Assembly: GCA_051294375.1 (NCBI GenBank)
Contig: CM119266.1
Coordinates: forward strand, 287,132-351,131
DNA length: 64,000 nt
From: Paraspadella gotoi
Lineage: Eukaryota; Chaetognatha
Direction of reading: 5' to 3'
Every line of letters starts with the position of its first letter. Positions within the stretch are counted from its first letter, which is position 1. Shown piece by piece: positions 51,098-62,212 of the stretch. The notes below the pieces were generated by a model that worked only from the letters and a program-made list of their open reading frames with translations, searched no databases and was not told the origin of the DNA. The translations under genes and the position numbers were made by a program.

Positions 51098-51938
51098 GAG
51101 AAGAGAGAGAGAGAGGAGGAGAGAGAGAGAGAGGAGAGAGAGAGACTGATATATTTAAGTACATCGGCGACGGCGCCGGCTTTTACTGTTGATTTCATTT
51201 TTGGGGGAAAAATATGTTGGCGACGGCTTTTTCCTTCTTCCGTGCAGGTTTTTATGAGGTCTTTTAGTTTTTACAATGAACCCCTCTCCACACATCGGGC
51301 AATTCGTCCTCTCATCTGCAAGACTCGAACCGGATGTAGCAGGTCGGCAATTTCTTTTTACGTTTATCTCTTTTGGGCATTTCTCTTTTTTACTTTCTTA
51401 CACTAGCTTTCTCTTTCTCTCTGTCTCCCTCTCTCGTAACATATCACCACCAGTCTCGTTACCCTTTGTTGTCACCACATTACCGGCACTTTCCTTCCCC
51501 ATTTCTCTACTCCCGCACCCATTTTTTTTCGTACGTCGAAACGAAAAGCACGATCGATTAGAAAAAAAGGTAAAAATCGAGAAGCAAAAGCGAGAGACAG
51601 AGAGACATCCGCAAAAAAAAAAAAAAAAAAAAAAACCGTTTGAAGGTATTACGAAAAATATCTTCGTTAGACAAGAATAACGTGCGCCGATAACAAAGCG
51701 CGGAAAAGATGCGACGAAACGCGTTTTTAAATCTGTTTTCCGTCCAAATTTGAAAAAAAAAAAAAAGAAAACCAATTGTGGTTCGTGGCGCGGGTCTCTT
51801 CCCCCTCCATCGCACGAGGCCGCTCGGACAGCGAGGACGACGCGAGAGCGAGAGAAATACATAGAAAGAAAGAAAAAACGGGGGGACCGATTGGCGGCCC
51901 AGCGCGACAGTAGCAAAGCTATGGTCGCGGGAGAGGAG

Positions 51939-51994
<56 letters not shown>

Positions 51995-52122
51995 CGGAGA
52001 GAGAGAGAGGCATGGCGGCAAATTCTAGCGTGGCAGCGTTGTGCTTTGGCTTGGCGGCAGGAAAACCCCACCCTAAGCTTCGGAGAAAGAAAAGCGGTTA
52101 GATAAGGAAGGATGAGAGAGGA

Positions 52123-52200
<78 letters not shown>

Positions 52201-52500
52201 TGTTTCGAGAAGGAGAAATGGGGGCCGGAGGAAGAGGAGGTGACCTGAATAAGGGAGATAGGGAGAAGAGGAAGAAGCGAAGAGAGAGAGGAGAAGAGAG
52301 GAGAGAGAGAGAGGAGGAGAGAGAGAGAGAGGGAGAGAGAGAGGAGAGAGATATCCCGCCGCCGCGGCTTTGGTACATCGGAGTTGCCATTTTTGAAATT
52401 CGCACGCGAAAAGAGACAGAGAGAGAGAAGAGAGAGAGAAGAGAGAGAGAGAGAGAGATTTTGAGAGAGAGAGAGAGATGAGAGAGAGGAGAAGAGATTG
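50665..52500. repeat. Cluster of GA-rich tracts
   Basis: Imperfect (GA)n at ~50670-50702, ~51068-51146, ~51940-52000 and ~52110-52490, with a poly-A run at ~51615. The Ser/Leu or Arg/Glu frames spanning them are low-complexity. Confidence 0.85.
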
Positions 52501-52887
52501 CTGTGGACGAAGTGTGTATTGTGTGTGAGTCGGACGAGACTTTCCGGGGGTAAGCGTGCTGTGTGTGAGATAAGAAACCCGACTCGAAAGAAAAAAAGCA
52601 GAAGAAAAAAAAATGAACGCACGCATATAAACAGAAATAGGAACCCGAAGAGAAAGAACGGTTTCTTCGTCTTTCTCTTCTCTCGCGAACGTAAGAGAAG
52701 ATTTACGGAAAAAGGAAGAAAAACTACGGGCGAAGTAGTTACGATTTATTTTAAAAACTTTTCCGATTCGACGATAGCGAAAAAAAAGATAGCAAAAAAA
52801 GAGAGAAACAGAAGGTAGAGAGAAAGAGAATTCTTCGGCTAATGTGCCTCCTGCAGCATCAAAGCCGCCGTGCAGCCGCTTCGGTTG

Positions 52888-52987
52888 TGACGTCATTTAA
52901 ACGAATCGCTGATTGGCGGCGGTATCTCCTCGGCGATCCCCGATTGGCTTCTCGGATTGAAGGCGGTAAGCAGCAGCCAATATAAAT
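52888..52987 (+). promoter_or_regulatory. Promoter-like cluster: CRE, CCAAT boxes and TATA
   Basis: Within 100 bp: TGACGTCA (52888-52895), two inverted CCAAT boxes GATTGGC (52911, 52942), a direct CCAAT (52977-52981) running into TATAAAT (52981-52987). The TATA orientation predicts plus-strand transcription from ~53010, but no coding sequence is recognised downstream. Confidence 0.4.
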
Positions 52988-54700
52988 GCGTGTCCTTAAC
53001 CCTATTCCGCCAGCAGCTCATTTAAACCCTGTAACCCTACTTGGGGTGTGGAAGATTTGCGAAAAAACGAGAGAGAATGAGAAAATGAGTTTTTTAAGAT
53101 TAGAAGCCGTTTTTATAAAGCAAAAAAATTTTGCAGTTCGTCCAGAAATATTCTAGTAGCCCGTATAATTGCGCGATAATTAAATACTACTCACACTTTG
53201 CTGATAATTCGAATTCTGGTGTAGTGATAATCTTCTATAATTATGCGACATTATATCAACATTGCTAAACGTATATCAGATTTACAGCAAGAAAAAATGT
53301 GAAGGAAATTTAAAGATGCCACGTTAAATTAATAAATAAATAAATTTATAATTTATACCCACCTTCCATATCCTCCGCATCGATGCTCAAATGTTGAAAA
53401 AACGTAGGAATGTACCCGTTAGCATTGTTGTGCTAGAGCCAGGACTAGTACCGCCTCTCTCGTCAAACCTCGTGCAAGCAAAATGTACCAAGGGACAAAC
53501 AAAATAGAATTTACTACCAAATCGAGAGAGTTTCGAACACGGAAGATCACATCAATATCGTATCCGTATGTTTATTTTAAGCATTCTCGGTTTTCTTTGT
53601 TTTGAAAATTTCAAGAGGGAAAAAGTATAAAAAATTTGATTCGATTTAAACGAATGGCGCAGAAGATAAAAAGCATGAAAGGGCCAATGCGAGCACATGA
53701 ATGTCGAAAATAATTTTGTCCGACTTAAAAAAAAGAACAGCATCGACTACGTACCGAGGGCCACCTAGAGGATCTTAAAACCGGAACTATAAAACCGGAA
53801 AAATCAATCAATCAAAAGGTATACAATAATACATCCAAAATGGGATTCAGAGTGAAGCTAATCAAAATGAATCAATCAAAAAATTGAAAAACTTAAATTG
53901 CCAAAAAAGAAAAAAAAGGTTACTTTTACTTTCGCCGACCAGGGTTAGGAAGGGGTTAGGGTTAAAGGTGGTTTTGGGAAAAACTTTTTGGGTAAATTTA
54001 CTATTTGACATCCGCAACCAAACTTAACTTTTTTAATTTTTTTTATTTTTTGTTGGTTAAAAAAACATTTTCGCATATTTCGTATGATTTAAAAATAATA
54101 TAAAAATAAATTATCTAAAATTAATACTTTTATCATACATTTTTTATTTAGCAAAAAAAATATGTTTGAATAAATATTTTAAATTTATTTTAATTGCTAT
54201 TTTTGTGTTATATTTTTTCAACGGTTAGCAATTGGGTTAAAGGTGGTTAGTGATTAAAGGTTATTAGGGATAGTTAAGGTTAAGGGAGGTTTCAAAATAA
54301 AATTTATAATAAAAAATTATTCTATATTTACCAATATTATTTTTTTCATTTTTACATAATAAGATTTCTATACGTCATTCATAAAAATCGAAAAACAAAT
54401 AACCAACTGCAAAATCTACAGTTTAGCCAACTTTTCTAACGCGCAATTTTGTATCACAATCAATGTGGGTAACAGCAGGAGATCAATCGTTGTCTTTTTC
54501 GCCATTTTTTAAAAAAAAGAATGCCTCAAATATTTTTTGGAAATTCCCTAATAAATTAATTTACTAGTATCATAGGTTAGGAATGGAACTTGGATCGCAA
54601 AAAAAAAAATCTCCTTAAACTAACAAATATTTATTAGTATTTATTGACGCTAATTGAGTAATTGCGATTGCCACTTCGAATCTTAGATAATAAAAATTGA

Positions 54701-55860
54701 CTAAGATTTTCTTGACGACTTTTGACAGATGTGAATTCTTCCGCCGGGGTCGCTCACGTCCGGCAAACAGTCAAGTCTGGGTTCGCAAGAATCGTTCGGA
54801 CAATTTAGAGTGCAGATGCCACCTTCGGGAGACGGTTCAACGCAGAGGCCAATCTCCGTCACCGTCCCTGTTATAGACAAATAAAATAATAATAAATAAA
54901 ATAAATAAATAAATAATAATAAGATAATGACATTAAATTAGTTTAGAAATAAAACCATTATTATTACTGAATACTTGTTGACTGCTGATTACGTGTAGAT
55001 TAGAGTGGAGCACTGGGGAACATAAATTTTATTAGAGTGAACAAACAAGGATATTTAGACGTGATATGTATTGAATTATTGGAGTACAAAAAATATTTTG
55101 CTTATATTGTTTGTGGAACAGTATCATTAATATTTATAGTAATATAATTATAAAATCATAAATTTTCAAATTATTTTTTTAAAAATTTTATTAAAGATTC
55201 TGATTCTTTATAAAAAGTATAGCATCAAAAATATAAAATATGTTATTAAAAATTTCAATGTCTTCAGCGTCAAAAATATAAAAAAAAAACGGTCAAATTC
55301 TCTACTTTTTTCCGCTTTGTAGTAGAAACTATTATATGATAAAACATTTTGGACATTTTTCGCAGCTTTAATCCTCAAAATATCATGTAACATATTTTAC
55401 AAAAGTTTTCCAGTTTTTTCCGGTGAATCCGAAACTGTTCTTAAAATTTTAAAAAATATGATTTTAAAATTTTACGATTTTATAAGGATATTACTATAAA
55501 AAAAAATTCAATTAATGATACTGTTATGCAAATTTTGTTTTTTAAAGGGCTTAATTATTTTTTATTACATATACAAAAGCAGCCAAAAAACATTGTTCCA
55601 TCGCTCAATCTTTTTATCACTCCACCCTAGTGTAGATGCGGGGTACTAACTACTAAATTAATTAACCCCAAGACGCATAGTTGATGAGGTTCATGGTGAA
55701 GAGAGATTTTACCGGGAATCCAATCGAAAACGCAGCATCGATTTTCGGCGCATTCGGATTGACTGCGACATCCGTTGACGTAACTAGCATGAGTAGCGTC
55801 GCTTCTCAAGCTGCACCAAAGGACGCAAGCGCCGAAAACAAAAACGCCAATGAGTTTCAT
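54701..55860 (-). CDS. Prokineticin/astakine-like 10-cysteine secreted protein
   Basis: Exons 55860-55713 and 54867-54701 join in phase (CCCG|GTAAAA with ataacag|GG) to 104 codons plus TAG. Residues 1-~25 are a signal peptide (MKLIGVFVFGACVLWCSL). The mature chain has exactly ten Cys, spaced C-5-C-4-CC-14-C-9-C-3-C-4-C-5-C-13-C. The opening C-x5-C-x4-CC and total of ten match prokineticins and related colipase-fold cytokines such as arthropod astakines. It lacks the prokineticin AVITG start (SYVNG instead). Predicted extracellular signalling protein, possibly haematopoietic or neuroactive; other colipase-fold secreted proteins are the main alternative. Confidence 0.75.
54868..55712 (-). other. 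Intron of the 10-cysteine protein gene
   Basis: 845 bp, A/T-rich, no feature seen. Confidence 0.7.
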
Positions 55861-57092
55861 TATGATTTATAGGGAACGACGACGTCTGAAGTTTCTCACG
55901 CCTGCGATTCATTTTACTCGACCGAAATCCCATTATATGCGGCAACGTTCGTCAAACAATATTCTGGTTAAATCTAGTTAACAAACTGAAAGAAAACTTA
56001 AACTAGTATTTGAAACTGTATAGCAAAAATTCTTGGATGTATAACCTTATCATGATCACTAAGATCCGGACAATAAATATCAAAATCATATATCATAATA
56101 ATTAAAAATTTATTGGCACTTAAATACTACCGAGACATAAAGTTAACTATAAATTAAGGAGGAAAACAACTTTTTTTAAAACCGTGTTAGCCTGAGAAAT
56201 TTTTGATCAAGTCACCTGGAAAAATTTCAACTAACTGCCTAGAAATAAAAAAAATTAAAATTAATATTCGTCCTGAAGCATGTAATATTTAATAAAAAAT
56301 GACAAAACAATATATTTTTTAAACTTTTTAAAATATTTTTACTCAAGAGTTTGTAATAAAACTTCCCTGAAGAAACATCAATGTCAAGCATAATCAGGAA
56401 TGAGTTCGACAGTTTTTAAATTGACAAAAAAAAGTCATCGCGGAAGTCGAGGCTTTTAATACTATCAGCCAATAGTTTTATCAAAATGAGTCACCAATTA
56501 CCAAGCAGATCATAAAATTGCATGATGCCGCTGACATAGCACTTTTGAATGACAAAAAATATGAAAGACATTTAGTATTTTATACTAAACGATAATAAAA
56601 TAAATTTTTAAGTTTGTTGGGAAAAAAAGTCCTGAGTGCTGGAAGCAACATCGTGGTTTACAGGGAATGGGAAATGAGATACATAGTTTGTTCCCTCGTA
56701 ACTGTTAGTAAATTAGTACGATTTTATTACGTAAATACATAAATTACGTTAAAAAAGGTTCTTATTTACAGTAACACGTACATTTTTTCGGCCTAGTAAT
56801 ACTTTATGGAAAATCCCCAAGAGTGTAAGACTGGAAACAAAAAATAAAATAAAAATTTTAAATAAAATTTAACTTTCGTATGATCACGTGAAAAAAAAAC
56901 CAACTCTCTCATTCAAAGCTCAACTACTCAATCAATTTTTTCCCCTTTTTATGGAATAAATTGAGCAACGGAAATCAAAAGAAAACTAAAGTGTGATTTC
57001 AACAACAAAAAAACTGAGAAAGAAGAAAAGCTTTGAATTACAAGAAACATTCTAGCGTGACCAAGTAGCAGGTTACCCCTTCTGTTCTCCCC
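55861..57092. other. Intergenic between 10-cysteine protein gene and cyclin B3
   Basis: A/T-rich. Contains the upstream flank of the secreted-protein gene and the 3' flank of cyclin B3. No gene or repeat recognised. Confidence 0.6.
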
Positions 57093-60000
57093 CTACTTTC
57101 CAACCTCCTCCCCTAAAATTCTCTCAAGCCGCTCGTCGTCCATCGGGCCAACTAGCGCCACCTCGAAGAAAACTCCGTGACTGTACTTGGAACGGATCGT
57201 CGTCAGCGACTTGCAAAAGACTTTGGGATCCAAATAAGTGTTGATTCTCTGAAGGAGTGATGTCACTTCCGAGTATGTGTAACCCGAGTGGTGCTCCAAC
57301 GCGGCCGTCCACTCCCCGGATCTTTTTATTCTGCGAAATGGGGATGAAAAAATTCAATTAATTGTTGTACAAATGAATCAATCAATCAGTATAATAATCA
57401 TTCAATCAATGAATAAGATATTAAAATAAGGAAAGAAAGACAGTCAGGATAATATTTAAAAAAAAAGAAAAAAAAAAGAAAAAAAAGGATTGAGAGAAGA
57501 GACAAAAAATTAGAGAAAAAAATCTTAAAAGCATAAGGATCGTCGCAATAGCATAAGAAATCTGGATTGACGACAAATTTTGATACTAAAAAAAATAAAA
57601 TTTGAGAAAAGAAAATTAAATTATAAACAAAGAAAAATTCTATTTTGCGATTGTCAATAAAAAAAAAAAAGTACGGAAGAAAATTAAAGTTACAGTTTCT
57701 GAAAAATAGCAAAATGATAACATGCATGAATGCGATGCCTAATTCAAACTTTTTTTTTAAAATAAAAACGCAGAGAGAGAGAGAGAGTGAAAAAAAAAAA
57801 TCAAAAGGCAGCAGCAGAAGCAGCAGGAGAAAAGAGAGAAAAAGAAAGAGCCACTGCAGAGCCAGCTGCAGACTCAAAAGGCAGCAGCAGAAGCAGCAGG
57901 AGAAAAGTGAGAAAAAGAATAAGCCCCTGCAGAGCCAGCTGCAGACTCGTTTTTTTCCCCTATGATTATGAATCAGTGACTAGGGAAAAGAGAGAGGGAG
58001 ATAGACATGTAATTAAAAGAGAAAAGAGAGAGAGAAAAAAATATGAAAATAAAAGAGAGAAAATTTGTTTGTTTTGATAAAACGTAAACAAAACATATTT
58101 AATAACTGTCCAGACTCAATTTTAAGCACATTGATGATGAGAAGCTGTATATAAATTTTCAGCTTCATACACCCAAATTTAATCATAAAAAAGGCGATCT
58201 ATAATTTGGACGACAACAACGACGACGACGACATCGACGACATCGACGACGACGCCACTTATGCGCAAAAGCGTTACAATATCGTCGCAAACGCTAAGCG
58301 ATTGCGACGATAAAAAAGATGTTTTTTCTTCAGTGTTCATCAAGCCAGAAAATAGAAGAAAGAGAATAAGAAAGAAAAAGAGATAAGGAAACAAAAATTC
58401 TCTTGAATTCCAACTCACTTCATCGCGAGAAGAAGCGTCGCAGCGGCAATGAGCGACGCCGGTTGCTCCAAAAGGTTGTAGTCCATCAACGACATCTCGA
58501 GGACAAATCTCGCCAGCGTCAACGTCTCCATGGAAACCTTGGCGACTTTACCGTAGCGACGTAGGAAGCGATAGGAAAGCGGAAGGCCCAACTGTACGCC
58601 GTTTGGGGTTACATTAAAACTTGTCTAATACGTTAGATTCTAAATCTAACACAAATGCATCAGACCAACCAAAAACAATTAATTAACATGACAAATTGAA
58701 CTGAACAACTTATTGTATAAAACGCATTAAACCAACCATTCACGGCGTTCAACCAGTCAGAGAACCAAATATTTAAGAAACCATCATACGGCGTTCCGCG
58801 ACCCCTGCCGACCCCATTTCAATCTTCCAAAGAACCCACCTGAAAGTCGACCGTCCTCAAAACGTCTCTCTCCATCTCTACGAACTCACGCTTCCCGTAA
58901 GCGTCGTCACAGATGTAGAGAAAGTCGTCGCAACAGGGCGGACATCGCTCGTCGAATTTGGAGGCTATGAAGAGAGACGCCGCGCCCACCAGTTGGAGTT
59001 GCTCTTTGGAGGTTTCGTGCCGACTAAGGTAGAGGTCGGTCAGTTTAACTGAAAGGAGAAAAGGTTTTAGGATAGGCTCTTTATTAAAACGAGGAACATA
59101 GCACGCAGAGAAAATTACGATTGTACACAATAATTCTTAAAAGATCCATTATTACAAACTCCAAGTTAGCGTTTAAACAATCTACATGCAAAAGAGCCAC
59201 ATCTTATTGGCCCGGGAGGGGGGCGAGGTTGGTAAAACTCCTCACCAGCGAGGTAGAGAGTCTCGTGGTTGAGCTCAAAGTTCTCCTGAACTTCGACCAA
59301 CCAATCGACGAGAACGGCGCGCATCTGTGACGTCAGATCCGGTTGGCGCCACATGTAGGGCGCGATGGCAAATTTGGGCTCTTGGGACTGTTGGTTAACG
59401 AAAAACGAAAAATAAGGGAAAAAAACAAACAATATAACGAACAAAAAGATAAGAATCAACAATAAAAAAAAACAAACCATAAAATGATATTTATTCGACC
59501 GACTGACTGACCTTGTAATATCTGAAAATGTCGAAGGCGTAGACGGGGCTTTGGAAAGGATCGTCGGCGACTTCGATGTCGACTTCGTTTAATTCGTCGT
59601 CAACAATCTCAACGACGTCGATCACGCTCTCGTCGAGTTCCACTTCCCTGGAAGAAAAGTTAAATAAACAATCAATCAATCAATCAATCAATAAATCAGT
59701 CAATATCCATTATGGAAGATGAGAATAACTTCTACGCCAAACAAAAAAAAATCAATCAATCAATCAATCGTAATAAACGAAAAAAAGAAATATATTCTTA
59801 GCCAATTAATCATTGATTAATCAATGACATCTAACAGCAAAGAAAGAAAAACCATAAATTTGCTTCTAAACTTTCTCTTAAAAACATTTATATATAAGTA
59901 GGTTGACTTAAGTCGTCAAGCCAGCCGCGACTTTGCACCGAATCCATCATCTTCACAGAGTTACCGAGCAATGCTAACCAGAGTGAAGACTGAGCGGATT

Positions 60001-61186
60001 GTTATCGTGCCGGCATGGCTTCCTCACACAACAGTCAGCGCCGTAGGGAAAGGGGGCGCTGCCACCCTAAAGAGGAGCCCAAACGAGTCACCTAGCAACA
60101 ACTAAATCATCCACAAACACCGACCATAACTTACTCTGACCGACGAGAATGGTTGAGCTTAATCAGCGACTTAGATTTGGAAGGAGATGCGCGTAGGAAG
60201 TCTGCCGCTGTCGCAGACGCTGCGGCGTCGTCGCCTTGCGCTGCCGGTCTCTCGTCGAGCGGTTCGGCGACTGCAGGGACGACGAGGGGCGGAAGGGGAA
60301 GCGGGGATTCGTCGACGAACCGCTTGAGATCTTGACGGAAGACGTCGTGATCGCGTTGCGAAAGTTCGACGATGGAGACGGAGTCGTCGAGGTCGACGTC
60401 GGCGCGAAGGGAGATGGAGTCGGTCGGCGACAACCTGGAGGCGGCGTCGAAGGCGGAGGGTCTCGAGAGAGTGGACACGAGATAGTCCAATTGTGAGACA
60501 GATTTCTGAGGTTTCTGTTGAACAAAAGATATAAGATGAAGGACCTTTACAAAGGATTGGTGGAGGGGTTATTTCTGATCTTTCTCATTGTTATTACGGT
60601 CGCATTTCTCTTAAAAATCAAGCCAACGTCCTTTCCTTTCCAAACGCACCCTCTGTTGACGCTCCTTGTCCACCGTCGACTTATTTTTCGCGCGAAAGGA
60701 CGACGCCCGCGCCCCCAAAATCGACAAAACGTTGCTTTGCCTCTTCGACGGCGCCTTGACATCCGGGTTCCGGTTCTCGGCATCTTTGATCTCGAGCAGC
60801 GCCCCCAGCGGGTCCAGCGTCTTAGCCGGGGGAACCTTGACGTTTTTGGCGTTGGCGTCGACGGCGGAGAGATGGTTGTTGTTCGTTGGTTGTTGTTTCT
60901 GTTGTTTCCCTCGCGGCCTGAGGTCGTGCCTTCCCTTGCCCGCTTTGCTCAGCCCGACGGCCGAGCGGACGATGTTGTTGGTGAGTTCGCCCAGCGCCGT
61001 TCGCTTCACGTTCTTCTTGTCGTTCTCGGCGTTGGAGCCGGACGGAGCGCGGGGGCGCCGCTTGGAACCTTTTTCGCCAGCGCCGGCGCTGCCCCCTCCG
61101 GCGTCAACCATGCCCGAGCAGAAGTTCTCCTCGTCGGATTTGGTGGCCTTCTTTCCTCCGCGGAAAGAGTTTCGAGTCAATGGCAT
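57093..61186 (-). CDS. CCNB3: Cyclin B3, complete, seven exons
   Basis: M-phase/meiotic cyclin that activates Cdk1 and is destroyed by the APC/C. Exons 61186-60650, 60514-60135, 59647-59512, 59387-59246, 59048-58840, 58591-58419 and 57330-57093 join with matching phases to 604 codons plus stop. Destruction box RTALGELTN at 62-70, close to the B3-type sequence. The Ser/Pro/Asp-rich spacer runs to ~345. First cyclin box has [16 protein letters not shown] from 373, then [26 protein letters not shown] and [18 protein letters not shown], which mark B3 rather than B1/B2. Second box starts [13 protein letters not shown] at ~469 and includes METLTLARF and LEMSLMDY. Start ATG at 61186. The neighbouring 10-cysteine protein gene is on the same strand 1.2 kb downstream. 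Confidence 0.95.
57801..57946. repeat. 73-bp direct duplication in cyclin B3 intron 6
   Basis: Two near-identical 73-bp copies (57801-57873, 57874-57946) containing GGCAGCAGCAGAAGCAGCAG and GCAGAGCCAGCTGCAGAC. Confidence 0.9.
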
Positions 61187-62178
61187 AATTTCTTCTTTTT
61201 TTTTTTCGATGACGACAAAGTTTTGATTTTTTTTTAGAGCAGCCTCCTCCTCCTCCTCCTCCTCCTCCGGTGGGGGTAGGAGAGATAAAACGAGAAATAT
61301 TTTTTTCCCTCTGTTTGCGCTGCCTAACGGAATTTCTTCTCTTTTTTTTTTCGGTTTCGGTAGCGGAGTGTGACTTATGAATAGAGAGGCTTAGCTTTTT
61401 TCTTTCTTTTCTTTTGTTTTGTGTGTGGCTAGTTGTTGCTAATTGTTCGGAGTGTTGGCTGAGACTTAGGATGGAGTCTAGTTGCTGTTTCCTCTACTTA
61501 CCTAAAATATAAAAAAAAATTAAGATAAATTAGGAACTCTCAAGAAATAAAATTATCAACAAGGTGATATATACGATTTATTTTAATATTCTTTGTGAGT
61601 TCAAAGTTTTAAACCTAAACTTTCAGTACTATAAATATAATCCATAAAAATAATTAAAAATATAAGTTGGAGTCGTTTTTTTTTCAAGAAAAAAACCATC
61701 AGCATCATCATAACTCGCAAATATTTTGTTTTTACCGATTTCCTAAAAATTTCTCTTTGAATTCCTCATCACATTTTCCATAAAGTTACATGTATCAACC
61801 TCTTAAAGAATACTCGGAACAACGATGGCTTGTCCTTTGTCAGAATGTGTTAACGACATCACTCTCTCGACTCTCTTCACATTCTTCACACTAAATGCAA
61901 ATCTAAACCGAGAAATCGCGATAACGCAACGGCGGCCGAAGAAGCCGATCCTCGACCACAATGTCACTTCGACGACGACGACGATGGTCGGAATATCGTT
62001 GCGATCATTTGAAGCGATGGCACTCGGTTAGTTACCATAGTTTGTTACTCTGATCCATTGTTGTTATTGTTCCCCTCGCACAATGGATCATCATGAATCG
62101 GGAACCGTTTTTTTTTCTGGGATAGAAAATGGCTGGAAGGAAGGAACCCGCGCGACTAAACAGGCTCGAAGTAGAAAC

Positions 62179-62212
<34 letters not shown>

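Larger units (their letters stand above)
41730..54700. other. ~13 kb without a firm gene
   Basis: Besides the minisatellite, gap, ~330-bp repeats and SINE-like copy, this stretch has A/T-rich DNA (48.2-49.7 kb, 53.1-54.7 kb), GC-richer patches at ~45.0-45.7, ~46.0-46.8 and ~49.7-50.0 kb, and GA-rich tracts at 50.6-52.5 kb. It would be intron 4 of the ABCB6-like gene if that gene continues. I found no core membrane-domain or nucleotide-binding exon of the transporter here. Confidence 0.55.

Noticed and set aside
51398-52896. Long minus-strand frames rich in Ser and Leu
   Set aside because: They follow GA/CT tracts in all frames and have no domain content.
53930-54300. TTAGGG/TTAACC-like degenerate sequence (also ~10.1 kb and the right end)
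   Set aside because: Too degenerate to call interstitial telomere arrays.
60163-60525. Pro/Ser-rich frame overlapping cyclin B3 exon 2
   Set aside because: An alternative frame of a real exon; the chosen frame links in phase to the cyclin-box exons.
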